DNA from: Oceanidesulfovibrio marinus
GTDB taxonomy: Bacteria; Desulfobacterota; Desulfovibrionia; Desulfovibrionales; Desulfovibrionaceae
Reading direction: 5' to 3'
Assembly (NCBI RefSeq): GCF_013085545.1
Contig: NZ_CP039543.1
Coordinates: 4,619,322-4,683,321 of the forward strand
Length of the DNA stretch: 64,000 nt
Under the pieces are notes generated by a model. That model was not told where the DNA came from, did no database searches, and saw nothing but the letters and a program-made list of their open reading frames with translations. Of this stretch, positions 50,961 to 60,337 are shown one piece after another; the first letter of the stretch is position 1; every line of letters starts with the position of its first letter. The translations under genes and the position numbers were made by a program.

Positions 50961-50988
50961 GTTGCTGCGCGCTAACTGCCGCAGCAAC
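50961..50988. terminator. Possible shared hairpin between convergent genes
   Basis: A perfect 9-bp inverted repeat, GTTGCTGCG (50961-50969) and CGCAGCAAC (50980-50988), with a 10-nt loop, lies between the LysE gene and the convergent kinase gene. There is no U-tract, so termination is uncertain. Confidence 0.35.
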
Positions 50989-51017
50989 GCAGCCAACAGG
51001 AGGTATGCAACAGTCTG

Positions 51018-53432
51018 CTATGCGAGCTTGTCGATGAGCGCGGCCACTTCCTGCAAGTCCACCGGCTTGGACAGGTAGCCGTTCATGCCTTCGTCGAGGA
51101 ACCGTTTGCGGTCGCCGTGCATGGCGTGGGCCGTGATGGCGATGATGGGCACGTCCGGCCTGGTGGCGGAGGAGGACGGATCGAGCATGCGCAGGGTGCG
51201 CGTGGCTTGCAGGCCGTCCATCACCGGCATCTGGATATCCATCAGCACTACTTCGTAGGGGGTGCCCCGCGCCGCGTCCACCGCCTGTTGGCCATCCATG
51301 GCGTCCTCCACGTCGTGGCCCAGGGAGAGCAGCAGCTTGCGCAGGGTCATGCGGTTGATGGGGTCGTCCTCCACGAGCAGAATGCGCCGCGGCCGCTTGA
51401 TGCCGGCTTTCTGCTCCACGAGCGGCAGCTCCTCCTGCACTTCCTCGGGCAGCTCGAAGCGCATGGTGCAATGGATCTCCGTGCCATGGCCCGGCGTGCT
51501 GCACAGGGCCACTGAGCCGCCCATAAGCTCTGCGATGCGCCTGACGATGCAGAGGCCGAGCCCGGTGCCGCCGTGCTTGCGGGTATAGGAGCCGTCGGCC
51601 TGGGTGAAGGCCTCGAAGCAGCGGTTTTGCATCTCCGGTGTGATGCCTACGCCAGTATCCACAACCCAGAAGTCGAACATCCGGAGGGAGCGGGGGGCGC
51701 CGTCCACGGTCCGCTTGCCGTGGGAGCGGGGGAGCATGCGCATGCCAAAACGGACCTTGCCGGAATCCGTGAACTTGATGGCGTTGCCCACCAGGTTGAA
51801 GGCAACCTGGCGCAGCCGTCCACCGTCGCCGTAGAGCGTTCCGGGCAGGCCGTCGTTCTCGATGTGGATGCCGAGGCCCTTGGTTTCGGCCTGCATGCCG
51901 AATGTCTGGCGCACGTCCAGGAGTATCTCGCGCGGATCGAACTTCTCATCGCTGAGCTCGGCAACGCCGCCCTCGATCTCGGAGAGGCTGAGGATGTCGT
52001 TGAGCAGGGCGAGGAGGTTGCGCGCGGAGTTGAGGGCCGTCTCCACGTACTGGCTCTCCTCCTGGTTCAGTTCGCCGTATCGCAGGAGCTGCAGCATACC
52101 CAGCACACCGTTGAGGGGCGTGCGGATCTCGTGGCTCATGTTTGCCAGGAACTCGCTCTTGGCCATGTTGGCCTGCTCGGCAAAGTTTTTGGCGTCGAGC
52201 AGCTCCTGCTCGTGTTTTTTCTGCTGCGTGACGTCGGTGAATATGCAGTGGGTGCGCTGCAACGCACCCTCGGCGTCGTACTGAATGCGGCCGTTGAAGA
52301 CGACGTCGATATAATCGCCATTCTTCTTGCGCATCCTGATCTCGACACCATCGGTGAAACCGTTGCTCAGGAACCGGGCGAAGCTGGTGTGGAAGATTTT
52401 CCGGGAGGCGGCGTTCAGGAAGTCGCCGAACCAGCGGCCCACCACCTCGTCCTTTTCAAAGCCCAGGGTGTTCAGCCACCTCTGGTTGACGTCCAGGAAG
52501 TGGCCGGTCGCGTCCAGGGACTGGTAGGGCAGGGGCGCATTGTCGAAGAGGCTGCGAAAGCGCGTCTCCTTTTCCCGGAGCACCTCCTCGGCGCGTTTCC
52601 GGTCGGTGACGTCCATGACTATTGTGGCGAAACGACCGGGCGCCGGACTGAACGCCTCGACGGCGTAATGCCTGCCGAGCTCGGGAAAAAACTTCTCAAA
52701 GGTCACGGGCTTGCCGCTCAGAGCGACCTGGCCATAGAGATCTATCCACTCCTGTTCGATCTCGGGAAAGAGACCGAGCACGGTGCGGCCGATTACGTCA
52801 TTGGCCGGCATCTTCACAATGCGTTCAAAGGCCGGGTTCACTTCGAGGAAGCGGTAGTCATGGGGAGCGCCATGCTCGTCCAGGATGATCTCGTGCAGGG
52901 CGAAGCCTTCCTGCATGCTGTTGAAAAGGTTGAGATACTCCTGTTCAAAGACGTGCGATTCCGTAATTTCGAAGGACAGGGAGAGGACGCTCGCCACCTG
53001 GCCTTCGGAGTCGAACTCCGGCAGGAGCCGCACCCGAAGCGAGCGCCGTATCGATCCTTCGACGACGACGTCGGGCGCTTCCGTCAGGGGCTCGCCGGTA
53101 CGAAAAATTGCATCGACCGCGCGCTGCCGCGCTGCCGTTGCCTCTGGCGATACACCGAGATCGCTGTACTTTTTTCCGATCAGCCGGGTCGGGTCGACGC
53201 CGAAGAACTTCCCGGCGATGTCGTTCATGAACAGGATACGGCAGATTTGGTCGAAGCGGACAACTCCGAGAGGAAGCATGCTCGTCAGGCGGCGTTGGGC
53301 CTCCATCTGAGAAGCCAGCGCCTGTTCGGCCCGCCTGCGGGCCTCTTTCTCGGCGCGCAACTCTTCCCGGAGTCGGGTTAGTGACAGGCTGTCTGAAGTC
53401 TTGTGCGAGGGATCACGATCCATGTCGTCCAT
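51018..53432 (-). CDS. Hybrid sensor histidine kinase (PAS x3-HisKA-HATPase-REC)
   Basis: An 804-residue cytoplasmic sensor: N-terminal coiled coil (18-50), three PAS domains (about 50-160, 165-280, 290-402), HisKA with His434 in NMSHEIRTPL, HATPase_c with NLVGNAIKF (546-554) and GGTGLGLCI, and a receiver with Asp732 in LMDIQMP. Unlike the kinase at 7.3 kb it has no HPt domain, so an outside phosphotransfer protein is needed. The start has AGAGGA 5 bp upstream. No response regulator is adjacent; an orphan hybrid kinase. Confidence 0.93.
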   Translation of the reverse strand: MDDMDRDPSHKTSDSLSLTRLREELRAEKEARRRAEQALASQMEAQRRLTSMLPLGVVRFDQICRILFMNDIAGKFFGVDPTRLIGKKYSDLGVSPEATAARQRAVDAIFRTGEPLTEAPDVVVEGSIRRSLRVRLLPEFDSEGQVASVLSLSFEITESHVFEQEYLNLFNSMQEGFALHEIILDEHGAPHDYRFLEVNPAFERIVKMPANDVIGRTVLGLFPEIEQEWIDLYGQVALSGKPVTFEKFFPELGRHYAVEAFSPAPGRFATIVMDVTDRKRAEEVLREKETRFRSLFDNAPLPYQSLDATGHFLDVNQRWLNTLGFEKDEVVGRWFGDFLNAASRKIFHTSFARFLSNGFTDGVEIRMRKKNGDYIDVVFNGRIQYDAEGALQRTHCIFTDVTQQKKHEQELLDAKNFAEQANMAKSEFLANMSHEIRTPLNGVLGMLQLLRYGELNQEESQYVETALNSARNLLALLNDILSLSEIEGGVAELSDEKFDPREILLDVRQTFGMQAETKGLGIHIENDGLPGTLYGDGGRLRQVAFNLVGNAIKFTDSGKVRFGMRMLPRSHGKRTVDGAPRSLRMFDFWVVDTGVGITPEMQNRCFEAFTQADGSYTRKHGGTGLGLCIVRRIAELMGGSVALCSTPGHGTEIHCTMRFELPEEVQEELPLVEQKAGIKRPRRILLVEDDPINRMTLRKLLLSLGHDVEDAMDGQQAVDAARGTPYEVVLMDIQMPVMDGLQATRTLRMLDPSSSATRPDVPIIAITAHAMHGDRKRFLDEGMNGYLSKPVDLQEVAALIDKLA

Positions 53433-53750
53433 GGTTTTCCTCTACAAAGTCAGTATGCTAAGAGCGAGCACCTCGATTCGCTTCGGCCATACATCAGAAG
53501 AACGCGTTATGCCTCTAAGATTCTTGCAGAAAAACGTATCAATAATTGAACGGCAAGACAATGGAAGAATGCCGCGCAGGCGATATCGACTGCCGGGAAA
53601 GGTGAATCTGGCTCAAGCGTAACACCATATGGATAAAAAAGGCTCAGGATACTAACAGGATGGCGTATTACAATGTCAGAGGGCCGGGCGAAACGAACAC
53701 CGTTGAACAGCCGGAACGCTCGGCGGGAATCGGGCTACGGGCGATCCCGC
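53433..53750. other. Intergenic region between kinase and small secreted protein genes
   Basis: 318 bp, moderately AT-rich, upstream of the minus-strand kinase gene. No gene, repeat or strong promoter was recognised. Confidence 0.4.
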
Positions 53751-54239
53751 CTACGGCGAAGGGCGTGTCGCGCCGTGGTGCAGGGCGTGTTCCTCGGCCG
53801 GGGAAAGGGGCAGCTTCCAACCGAGCTGCGCCGGCGGCTTCTCCGGCAGCCAGAGGATGCGCGTGGTTTCGTCCTTGGCCAGGAAGGTGACGGAGCCGGC
53901 GCACGGCTCATGGGCATCGAAGGACGGGCCGTAGGTGTACACGCGACCCATGAAGTGGTGCAGTGGCCGCATCAGGCCCGTGGCGTGGTCGTAGAACAGG
54001 AGGTTGCCGTCCACGGCTGAGCCGGCGTCGCGGGCATCCATGATGGAGACGTAGTGGTCCGGCCCTACGCTGTAGACCCCGGCGTAGTGCAGGGCCACGG
54101 CTTCGGGCGACATGTCTTCGTTGCGGATGGCCTGCTCGGAAGGGTCTGGCTCCGCCAGGGGGGCGAGCTCCTGCGCGGCGGCGGGCACGCCTGCGGCCAT
54201 GATGAACACGAGGCAAAGCACAAGACTGCGGATAGTCAT
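53751..54239 (-). CDS. Secreted protein of unknown function
   Basis: A 162-residue protein from the ATG at 54239 (CAGGAG upstream) with a Sec signal peptide ending near AAAQE (residue 23). The mature part reads like a small beta-rich domain (LHYAGVYSVGPDHYVSIMDAR, GNLLFYDHATGLMRPLHHFMGRVYTYGPSF, GSVTFLAKDETTRILWLPE) with a single cysteine. A longer frame to 54635 is not supported. I do not recognise the family. It is on the same strand as the DsrE-family gene, 155 bp downstream of it. Confidence 0.72.
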   Translation of the reverse strand: MTIRSLVLCLVFIMAAGVPAAAQELAPLAEPDPSEQAIRNEDMSPEAVALHYAGVYSVGPDHYVSIMDARDAGSAVDGNLLFYDHATGLMRPLHHFMGRVYTYGPSFDAHEPCAGSVTFLAKDETTRILWLPEKPPAQLGWKLPLSPAEEHALHHGATRPSP

Positions 54240-54394
54240 GGCGGCTCCTGTATTGGGCTGCGGGTGATACAGCTCAATACGTAATGCACCATGGCCGCGG
54301 GTCAAGTACTGCGGCAGGATGGTCCGGGCCGTAACGCACCTGCCCGGAAGATGGGGTTCGGCTTCCGCCTGACGAGCAGCGGAGCCCGGACGGG

Positions 54395-54757
54395 CTAGAA
54401 GGTCAGGACCTTCCAGCCTTCCTTGATCATCCCGGTCAGGGGTTCGCCCATGTGATCCACCTGCACGCCCATACGCGCCAGGCGGTCGGACACGTCGAAG
54501 AGATCGGCGCAGGCCCGGCAGGCCGTCACCTGCACGCCCTGGTTGATGAGCTCCCTGATCGGCGCGCGAAGGTCCGGGTCCATGCCGAGGATCTCGGCGG
54601 ACGGGCCCCAGATGAGCAGCATGATCTCGTCCCACCAGTCATTTTTCCTGGCGTTGAGAACGTACATAAAGACCATGCTCAGAGCGACCTCTCTGTCGCC
54701 GGATGACCAGATGACTAGAAGTTTATTCTGATTTTCGGACACGATGCCTTCGTTCAT
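54395..54757 (-). CDS. DsrE-family protein
   Basis: A 120-residue soluble protein with a DsrE/DsrF-like alpha/beta fold: NKLLVIWSSGDREVALSMVFMYVLNARKN, EIMLLIWGPSAEIL and QVTACRACADLFDV. Cys92 and Cys95 (ACRACAD... region near 80-85 in the motif TACRACAD) could be the sulfur-relay cysteines. DsrE-like proteins take part in sulfur transfer or bind small ligands; this kind is frequent in sulfate reducers. It is not beside dsr genes here. Confidence 0.78.
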   Translation of the reverse strand: MNEGIVSENQNKLLVIWSSGDREVALSMVFMYVLNARKNDWWDEIMLLIWGPSAEILGMDPDLRAPIRELINQGVQVTACRACADLFDVSDRLARMGVQVDHMGEPLTGMIKEGWKVLTF

Positions 54758-55044
54758 GCAGAACTGTCTCCTTGGCTTGAGCCTTCGATGGGCTGGGACC
54801 TAACCATTTTCGCCGTGCAAGTCCAGAAAAATACAAGCAGGCCGGGCAAGTGGGCTTCAAACGGTCCGGCCAGCCGTAACGCAGGACGCACGCACCGTTG
54901 TACGCATTGCCGGCGATATGGTATGTAGCCGTTTGGAGGCGGCTCGCCTGCGTCTTGGCGCTGCTTCATATCATATCATAAATATCATAAAAAGCACCGC
55001 CCGCACGCCGCACCCGGGCAAACCGCGATCGCGAGGTCATATCC

Positions 55045-56703
55045 ATGAGCGCTTTGACAGACAGCCCGGCCTGGAACGCATTGGAAGGTCACAAGCACGC
55101 CATGGCCGACGTGCACATGCGAGATCTCTTCAGGAAGGACCCGGAACGGTTCCGGAAGTTCTCCCTCACCGTGGAGAACATCCTCTTCGATTACTCCAAG
55201 AACCGCATCACCGAAGAAACCATGGGCCTGCTGTTCGACCTGGCCAGGGCCTGCAAGGTGGAGGAGCGGCGGGACGCCATGTTCGCCGGCGAGCGGATCA
55301 ACGTGACCGAGGACCGCGCCGTGCTCCACGTGGCGTTGCGCAACCGCTCCAACACGCCCATGGGGCCGGTGGAGAACGGCGCGCCCACCAACGTCATGCC
55401 TGAGGTGAACCGCGTGCTCGACAAGATGCGCCGTTTTTCCGAGGCAGTGCGCTCCGGCGCCTGGAAGGGCTTCACCGGCAAGGCCATCACGGACGTGGTC
55501 AACATCGGCATCGGCGGCTCGGACCTGGGGCCTGTCATGGCCACCCATGCCCTGGCCCACTACGCCGACGGTCCGCAGGTCCACTTCGTCTCCAACGTGG
55601 ACGGCACGCACATGGCCGAGACCCTGCGGCGGCTGGACCCGGAAACCACCATGTTCCTCGTGGCCTCCAAGACCTTCACCACCCAGGAGACCATGACCAA
55701 CGCGCACACCGCGCGGGACTGGCTGCTCGCCGCCTTCGAGGACAAGGCCGCGGTGGCGCGGCACTTCGCCGCGCTCTCCACCAACACCGAAGGCGTGCAG
55801 GAGTTCGGCATCGACACCGAGAACATGTTCGAGTTCTGGGACTGGGTCGGCGGCCGCTACTCCCTGTGGTCGGCCATCGGCCTGTCCATCGTCATGGCCA
55901 TCGGCATGGATCAGTTCGAGGAGATGCTCGCCGGCGCGCACGCCATCGACAACCACTTTCGCACTGCGCCGCTGGAGCAGAACGTACCGGCCATCATGGG
56001 CGTGCTCGGCGTGTGGTACGATGATTTCTGGGATGCGCAGTCCCACGCCATCCTGCCGTACGACCAGTACATGGACCGCTTCCCGGCCTACTTCCAGCAG
56101 GGGGACATGGAATCCAACGGCAAGCACGTGCGGCTGGACGGCAGCCGCGTGGACTACCAGACCGGGCCGGTCATCTGGGGCGAACCCGGCACCAACGGGC
56201 AGCACGCCTTCTACCAGCTCATCCACCAGGGCACCAAGCTCATCCCCTGCGACTTCCTGGCCCCGGCCGAGTCCCTTAACCCGCTTGGTGACCACCATCC
56301 CAAGCTGCTGGCCAACTTCCTGGCCCAGCCCGAGGCGCTGATGACGGGCAAAACCACGGCAGAGGTGGCCGGGGAGATGCGCAAGGCCGGCACGGACGAG
56401 GCCACCATCGAAAAGCTCGCGCCGCACCGCACCTTCGAAGGCAACAAGCCTACGAACTCCTTCCTCTTCCCCAAGCTTACGCCGTACACCCTGGGCTCGC
56501 TCATCGCGCTGTACGAGCACAAGATCTTCGTGCAGGGCGCTATCTGGTCCATCAACTCATTCGACCAGTGGGGCGTGGAGCTGGGCAAGCAGCTCGCCAA
56601 GTTCATCCTGCCGGAGCTCACGGGCGAGAGCGCGCCCAAGGAGCACGACTGCTCCACAAGCGGCCTCATCCAGGCCATTCTGGAGCTGCGCGGAAAGAAG
56701 TAG
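55045..56703 (+). CDS. pgi: Glucose-6-phosphate isomerase
   Basis: A 552-residue enzyme interconverting glucose-6-phosphate and fructose-6-phosphate in glycolysis and gluconeogenesis. Visible signatures: [15 protein letters not shown] (near 152-166), [12 protein letters not shown] (near 184-195), the PGI signature 1 equivalent near [17 protein letters not shown] (207-223), the catalytic Glu region [13 protein letters not shown] (near 387-399) and the C-terminal [16 protein letters not shown] signature (near 503-518). Length and motifs match the bacterial long form. Single gene, followed by a terminator. Confidence 0.96.
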   Translation: MSALTDSPAWNALEGHKHAMADVHMRDLFRKDPERFRKFSLTVENILFDYSKNRITEETMGLLFDLARACKVEERRDAMFAGERINVTEDRAVLHVALRNRSNTPMGPVENGAPTNVMPEVNRVLDKMRRFSEAVRSGAWKGFTGKAITDVVNIGIGGSDLGPVMATHALAHYADGPQVHFVSNVDGTHMAETLRRLDPETTMFLVASKTFTTQETMTNAHTARDWLLAAFEDKAAVARHFAALSTNTEGVQEFGIDTENMFEFWDWVGGRYSLWSAIGLSIVMAIGMDQFEEMLAGAHAIDNHFRTAPLEQNVPAIMGVLGVWYDDFWDAQSHAILPYDQYMDRFPAYFQQGDMESNGKHVRLDGSRVDYQTGPVIWGEPGTNGQHAFYQLIHQGTKLIPCDFLAPAESLNPLGDHHPKLLANFLAQPEALMTGKTTAEVAGEMRKAGTDEATIEKLAPHRTFEGNKPTNSFLFPKLTPYTLGSLIALYEHKIFVQGAIWSINSFDQWGVELGKQLAKFILPELTGESAPKEHDCSTSGLIQAILELRGKK

Positions 56704-56729
56704 GGCGCGGTCCGGTCAATCCAATAATG

Positions 56730-56764
56730 AACAGCCGTCTTCCATGGGGGAGGCGGCTGTTTTT
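56730..56764 (+). terminator. Intrinsic terminator of pgi
   Basis: AACAGCCGTCTTCC (56730-56743) pairs with GGGAGGCGGCTGTT (56749-56762) with two G-T type pairs, followed by a T-run. Confidence 0.85.
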
Positions 56765-56821
56765 GCGTGGATCAAGCGCGGCTTGCAGGGCTGACTGATG
56801 ATCGCCCCGGGTGCGCGAATG

Positions 56822-57310
56822 TCAGGGATTGATGCGCTTGCCGACAATGGTGAGGCTGTACTCGTTGCCGTCCATCTCCGCGATGCCGGGCAGTTGGCCC
56901 CACTCCTCGAACCCGAACGACCGGAACAGCCGCAGGCTGGGCTCGTTGTGCGAGAAGATGTAGCCGAGGATGGTCTTGATCCCGAGCTCCGGCGTTATCG
57001 AAATGGCTTCCTGCAACAGCCGCCTGCCCAGGCCTTTGCCTCGGCACGTCTCATCCACATAGATGCTGATCTCGGTCGTGTGGCTGTATGCAGGGCGGCC
57101 GTAGAACGACTCGAAGCTGACCCAGGCGGCTACGTCGCCATTCTCTTCGTGGACCAGAATGGGCCGGGTCTCCCGATTATGGCTGTTGAACCACTCCAGC
57201 TTCGATGCAACGCTGACCTCTTCGGTATCTGCCGTAGAGGTTCTGCGCGCTACGGTGGAGTTGTAGATGGCGACTATTGTAGGCAGGTCGTCGATGGTTG
57301 CGTGGCGCAT
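56822..57310 (-). CDS. GNAT-family N-acetyltransferase (phosphinothricin-acetyltransferase-like)
   Basis: A 162-residue protein from the ATG at 57310 (MRHATIDD, the usual family start); an ATG at 57325 adds five residues. Motifs: IYNSTVARRTSTADTEEV, WVSFESFYGRPAYSHTTEISIYV and the acetyl-CoA loop CRGKGLGRRLL (R-x2-G-x-G/A), then FSHNEPSLRLFRSFGFEEWG. It is closest in pattern to the PAT/YwnH group, which acetylates phosphinothricin or methionine sulfoximine. The natural substrate is unknown. Confidence 0.85.
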   Translation of the reverse strand: MRHATIDDLPTIVAIYNSTVARRTSTADTEEVSVASKLEWFNSHNRETRPILVHEENGDVAAWVSFESFYGRPAYSHTTEISIYVDETCRGKGLGRRLLQEAISITPELGIKTILGYIFSHNEPSLRLFRSFGFEEWGQLPGIAEMDGNEYSLTIVGKRINP

Positions 57311-57441
57311 GGGGGAATCCAACATTCATACGTGCGCTACGCAGAGTGCTCAATGGCGCATATCGTATGGATGGATAATGATTCAGAATTGATGCTCGAT
57401 TAGAGTGGAGCGCAATACATCACGACGCTAATGCGCCAATC

Positions 57442-58080
57442 CTACACCAGATCGTCGGCCGGGGTGGCGCAGATGTTCTCCACCGTCTCCACGAGCTGGC
57501 CGATGTGGTAGCCGTCCACCAAAGCGTGGTGCACCTGCACGCAGAGCTGCGCTTCCAATCCGCCGTGGCGTTGCTGGAATTTGCCCAGGGTGAAGCGGGG
57601 CACGGTATCTCTGGGGCCGCCGTAGGCGTGTGTCAGGCCGGTAAAGGCCAGCCAGGGCAGGCTGGAGCAGTAGATCAGGTCGTCGCGCTCGTTGTTCGGG
57701 TTATCCTGGCCCGGTATGTTGATCGGGGCCGCCTTGCGCCGGCGGTCGAACTCGACAAGGCTGTCCGTGTACTCGAAGGTCGCGTAGCCGAACACACCCT
57801 GGCTCGCGCCAGGGAGCTTCGCAGCATACGAGGGGTGCACGATCTCGTACTCCACCACGTCCTCGCCGCGGAAGCGCATGCGGAATGCCGACACCTGGTT
57901 CGCCGCCGTGGACAGGGCGTAGAGCAGGCAGCTGAACGCGCTGATGGAGCGCTCCCTTGCCGAGTCCACCAGGACGCCGGCCTCCACCGGCACGGTGACG
58001 GCGTAGTGCGGATGGGCAAGGCCCTTGAACAGCCGGTAGTGCGGCGCGCGCTCCCAGCTTTCTAAATCGATGATCTTCAT
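57442..58080 (-). CDS. Chloramphenicol-acetyltransferase-like (CAT) protein
   Basis: A 212-residue protein from the ATG at 58080, which overlaps the stop of the upstream gene (TAATG). The CAT fold motif QVHHALVDGYHIGQLVE contains the catalytic His (HHxxxDGxH) near residue 184, and the N-terminal region FSCLLYALSTAANQVSAFRMRF matches the family. Classical CATs give chloramphenicol resistance; chromosomal copies may have other acyl acceptors, so resistance should not be assumed. Coupling to a secreted-protein gene is unusual for a resistance gene. Confidence 0.85.
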   Translation of the reverse strand: MKIIDLESWERAPHYRLFKGLAHPHYAVTVPVEAGVLVDSARERSISAFSCLLYALSTAANQVSAFRMRFRGEDVVEYEIVHPSYAAKLPGASQGVFGYATFEYTDSLVEFDRRRKAAPINIPGQDNPNNERDDLIYCSSLPWLAFTGLTHAYGGPRDTVPRFTLGKFQQRHGGLEAQLCVQVHHALVDGYHIGQLVETVENICATPADDLV

Positions 58081-58820
58081 TATGCGGTTCCGTTCTGGTC
58101 CGGCGACGGCGTTTCCGGTGCAGGCTCTTCCGGGGCGGGCGCGTCCGGTGACGGCGTTTCCTCTGCGCCGGACGGCGGTGCGGGCTGGGCCTTCATGACC
58201 TCTCCGGCCTGGTTCACGGGCCGGAAGCGGTAGAGCACGGTGCGGCCGAAGTTGTCGGGCAGGAATATCTCCATCTCCACCCGCAGGTCGTCCGCGGTCC
58301 ACTGGTCGTAGCTGGACTTGCCGGGCTCCAGCGGATACCAGCGGTCCGGGGCCGAGGGGTCCACGCGCGAGGAGTACACGGCGAGGCGCATGCCGTCCCA
58401 GCGTGCGGCGAACCACATGGCCGGGCCGTCGTACCCAGCCGCGTCCCAGGAAAGGACGAGGGTGGCGCTGGCCGGAAGGTCCACGGAGTACCAGTCGTCG
58501 CCGGCCTGGTGGCTGGGTTGCGCCGGGGCCTGGGCAAATGATCGCGGCCGGACGTTGTTGGCGACCAAAGCCAGGGCGCGCGGGGCCGGAATGCTCCAGT
58601 CTCCGGCAAGCTGCTCCGGCTCGCGGTCGGCAATGGTCATGTTGAAAAAGGTCAAAACGCCGTCGATGCTGAGATACGGGGCGTCGTTATCCAGCAGCAC
58701 CGGGCCGGGCAGGGTCTCCTGGGCGCGGCTTGCAGCCGGCGCAACGAGCAACCCGGCAACGGCGAGGAACAGGACAAAAAGACGCGCAGGAAGGTGGAAA
58801 AAAGAGATGGTGTTGTCCAT
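58080..58820 (-). CDS. Secreted Pro-rich-tailed protein of unknown function
   Basis: A 246-residue protein from the ATG at 58820 with a signal peptide (LFVLFLAVAGLLVAPAASRAQE, cut near residue 36). The mature domain (about 40-205) is beta-rich with many Trp (DWSIPAPRALAL, DDWYSVDLPASATLVLSWDAAGYDG, DRWYPLEPGKSSYDQWTADDL), reminiscent of carbohydrate-binding or DOMON-like folds, but I cannot assign a family. The tail is Pro/Glu-rich (APAPEEPAPETPSPD). No clear ribosome-binding site is seen. It is coupled to the CAT-like gene. Confidence 0.68.
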   Translation of the reverse strand: MDNTISFFHLPARLFVLFLAVAGLLVAPAASRAQETLPGPVLLDNDAPYLSIDGVLTFFNMTIADREPEQLAGDWSIPAPRALALVANNVRPRSFAQAPAQPSHQAGDDWYSVDLPASATLVLSWDAAGYDGPAMWFAARWDGMRLAVYSSRVDPSAPDRWYPLEPGKSSYDQWTADDLRVEMEIFLPDNFGRTVLYRFRPVNQAGEVMKAQPAPPSGAEETPSPDAPAPEEPAPETPSPDQNGTA

Positions 58821-58980
58821 AAAATTAAAATTTTCTAAAAAAAGTCTTGACGATTGTTGAGACGTATTCAAACTACACCGGAGAGGCGGCCCGTTCAAGC
58901 ATCCATTGCGGAGAAATACCTGTTGCCATGGTATGCTTTTTGCTTCTTATATTAGTGATGTGCTGGGCAGGCAGTTAATG

Positions 58981-59008
58981 CATCCGCAAGGTGTCGGATG
59001 ATTTTTTT
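58981..59008 (+). terminator. Orphan intrinsic terminator upstream of the dacA promoter
   Basis: CATCCG (58981-58986) pairs with CGGATG (58995-59000), followed by ATTTTTTT. No plus-strand gene ends here, and the hairpin lies upstream of the dacA promoter, so it may end a small unannotated transcript. Confidence 0.55.
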
Positions 59009-59027
59009 CTGCAAATAGACGCGTGAT

Positions 59028-59057
59028 TTGCGTGAGTGTCCGCGTCCGTTGTATAAT
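59028..59057 (+). promoter_or_regulatory. Sigma-70 promoter of the D-Ala-D-Ala carboxypeptidase gene
   Basis: TTGCGT (59028-59033), 18-bp spacer and a perfect TATAAT (59052-59057). The start would be near 59064, giving a 46-nt leader. Confidence 0.65.
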
Positions 59058-59109
59058 ATTTGCCTCTATGCTATATTGTGCATGCGTGGAAATCATAGAG
59101 GGGTGATGT

Positions 59110-60276
59110 ATGCGTATTCGAAGAGCGACTATACTGACCGCCATCCTGTTGGTGGTATTCTGTGTTCCAACGGCCCATGCCGCAAAGCTCGCTGTAAAAT
59201 CGAGCCTCGTCATGGACCTGGGAACCGGGCGCGTTTTGTATGAGCAGGATGCGGACAGGAGAATTGCTCCCGCATCCCTCACAAAGATTATGACGTTGTA
59301 CGTACTCAACGAGATGTTGCAGCAGGGCAAAGCGTCCACCAAGGATATCATCACGGTGAGCCGGCGCGCGGACGATACCGGTGGTTCGACCATGAACCTG
59401 AAAGCCGGCGAGAAGGTCACACTTGGCGAAGTCATGCGCGGCATGGCCATCGCCTCCGGCAATGACGGTTGCATTGCCGTGGCCGAGCATTTTGGCGGCA
59501 TCAAGAAATGGGTTGCCAAGATGAACGCCAAGGCGCGTGAGCTCGGTATGACCAACACCACCTTCAAGAACCCCAACGGCCTGCCTGCAGAGGGCCAGCT
59601 GACCTCGGCGCGCGACATGATGCGTCTCGCCGTCAGCTACATACGGCGCTTTCCCAACACATTGCAGACCATGCACTGCAAGACGTCCTACACGCACAAC
59701 GGCTACACCCGGCGCAACTCCAACCGCCTGCTCGGCAAGTGCGACGGTGTGGACGGGCTGAAGACCGGCTACGTGCGCGCCAGCGGATTCAACATTGTGG
59801 CTACGGCCAAGCGGAACGGACGGCGCATCATCGCCGTTGTTCTGGGCGGCAAGTCCTGGCGCATCCGCAACCGCGAGACCGAGAAGATTCTGGATGCGAG
59901 CTTCGCCGCCGTGCAGAGTGGCCGGACGTACGTGGCCCTGGGCGACGGCCCGGCGGTTCCCGATGTGGAGCCGGCGGAGAAGGTGCTGGCCTCCGGGGCG
60001 GACGTCATCTACTCCCTGCAGGAGAGCTCCTGGCGCAACAAGGTGGACGCCAAGAAACGCGCGGCCAGCCTGGAGAAGCGCGGGTTCGATGCGAGCATCG
60101 CCACGGTCAACCTGGGCTCCAAGGGAACCTGGCACCGGGTGATGATCGGCGTGTTCAAGAACCTGAGCGAGGCGCGCCAGTACAAGAGCGCCATCGCCGC
60201 CAAGTACGAGATGGGCTACACGCTCATCCTGAAGACCGCGAACCCCTACGCCGGGGAGACGCAGACCGGCGGCTAG
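59110..60276 (+). CDS. dacA: D-alanyl-D-alanine carboxypeptidase (PBP5/6 type) with SPOR domain
   Basis: A 388-residue periplasmic enzyme with a signal peptide ending at AHAAK (residue 25). Class S11 motifs: Ser56-x-x-Lys59 (SLTK), Ser116-Gly-Asn118 and Lys218-Thr-Gly (KTG). It trims the terminal D-Ala of peptidoglycan stem peptides. The C-terminal section (about 305-375) is a SPOR domain (YSLQESSWRNKVDAKKRAASLEKRGF... MIGVFKNLSEARQY), which binds denuded septal glycan, in place of the usual PBP5 amphipathic anchor. Enzyme name by motif; alpha-type family of DacA/DacC. Confidence 0.93.
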   Translation: MRIRRATILTAILLVVFCVPTAHAAKLAVKSSLVMDLGTGRVLYEQDADRRIAPASLTKIMTLYVLNEMLQQGKASTKDIITVSRRADDTGGSTMNLKAGEKVTLGEVMRGMAIASGNDGCIAVAEHFGGIKKWVAKMNAKARELGMTNTTFKNPNGLPAEGQLTSARDMMRLAVSYIRRFPNTLQTMHCKTSYTHNGYTRRNSNRLLGKCDGVDGLKTGYVRASGFNIVATAKRNGRRIIAVVLGGKSWRIRNRETEKILDASFAAVQSGRTYVALGDGPAVPDVEPAEKVLASGADVIYSLQESSWRNKVDAKKRAASLEKRGFDASIATVNLGSKGTWHRVMIGVFKNLSEARQYKSAIAAKYEMGYTLILKTANPYAGETQTGG

Positions 60277-60305
60277 CCAAGCGGCATCAGCGAACGACTG
60301 CACAC

Positions 60306-60337
60306 GCCCCTCTGAGCGATCAGAGGGGCTTTTTTTG
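60306..60337 (+). terminator. Intrinsic terminator of dacA
   Basis: A perfect 10-bp stem GCCCCTCTGA (60306-60315) with TCAGAGGGGC (60320-60329), 4-nt loop, then seven or more T. Confidence 0.92.

Noticed and set aside
57442-58080. Reading the CAT-like gene as a drug-resistance cassette
   Set aside because: No mobile element, integrase, attC-like repeat or composition change surrounds it, and it is coupled to a chromosomal-looking secreted-protein gene.
58947-59618. 223-codon minus-strand open frame over the dacA start
   Set aside because: Overlaps the promoter and coding start of dacA, which has full enzyme motifs; the antisense protein has no recognisable features.
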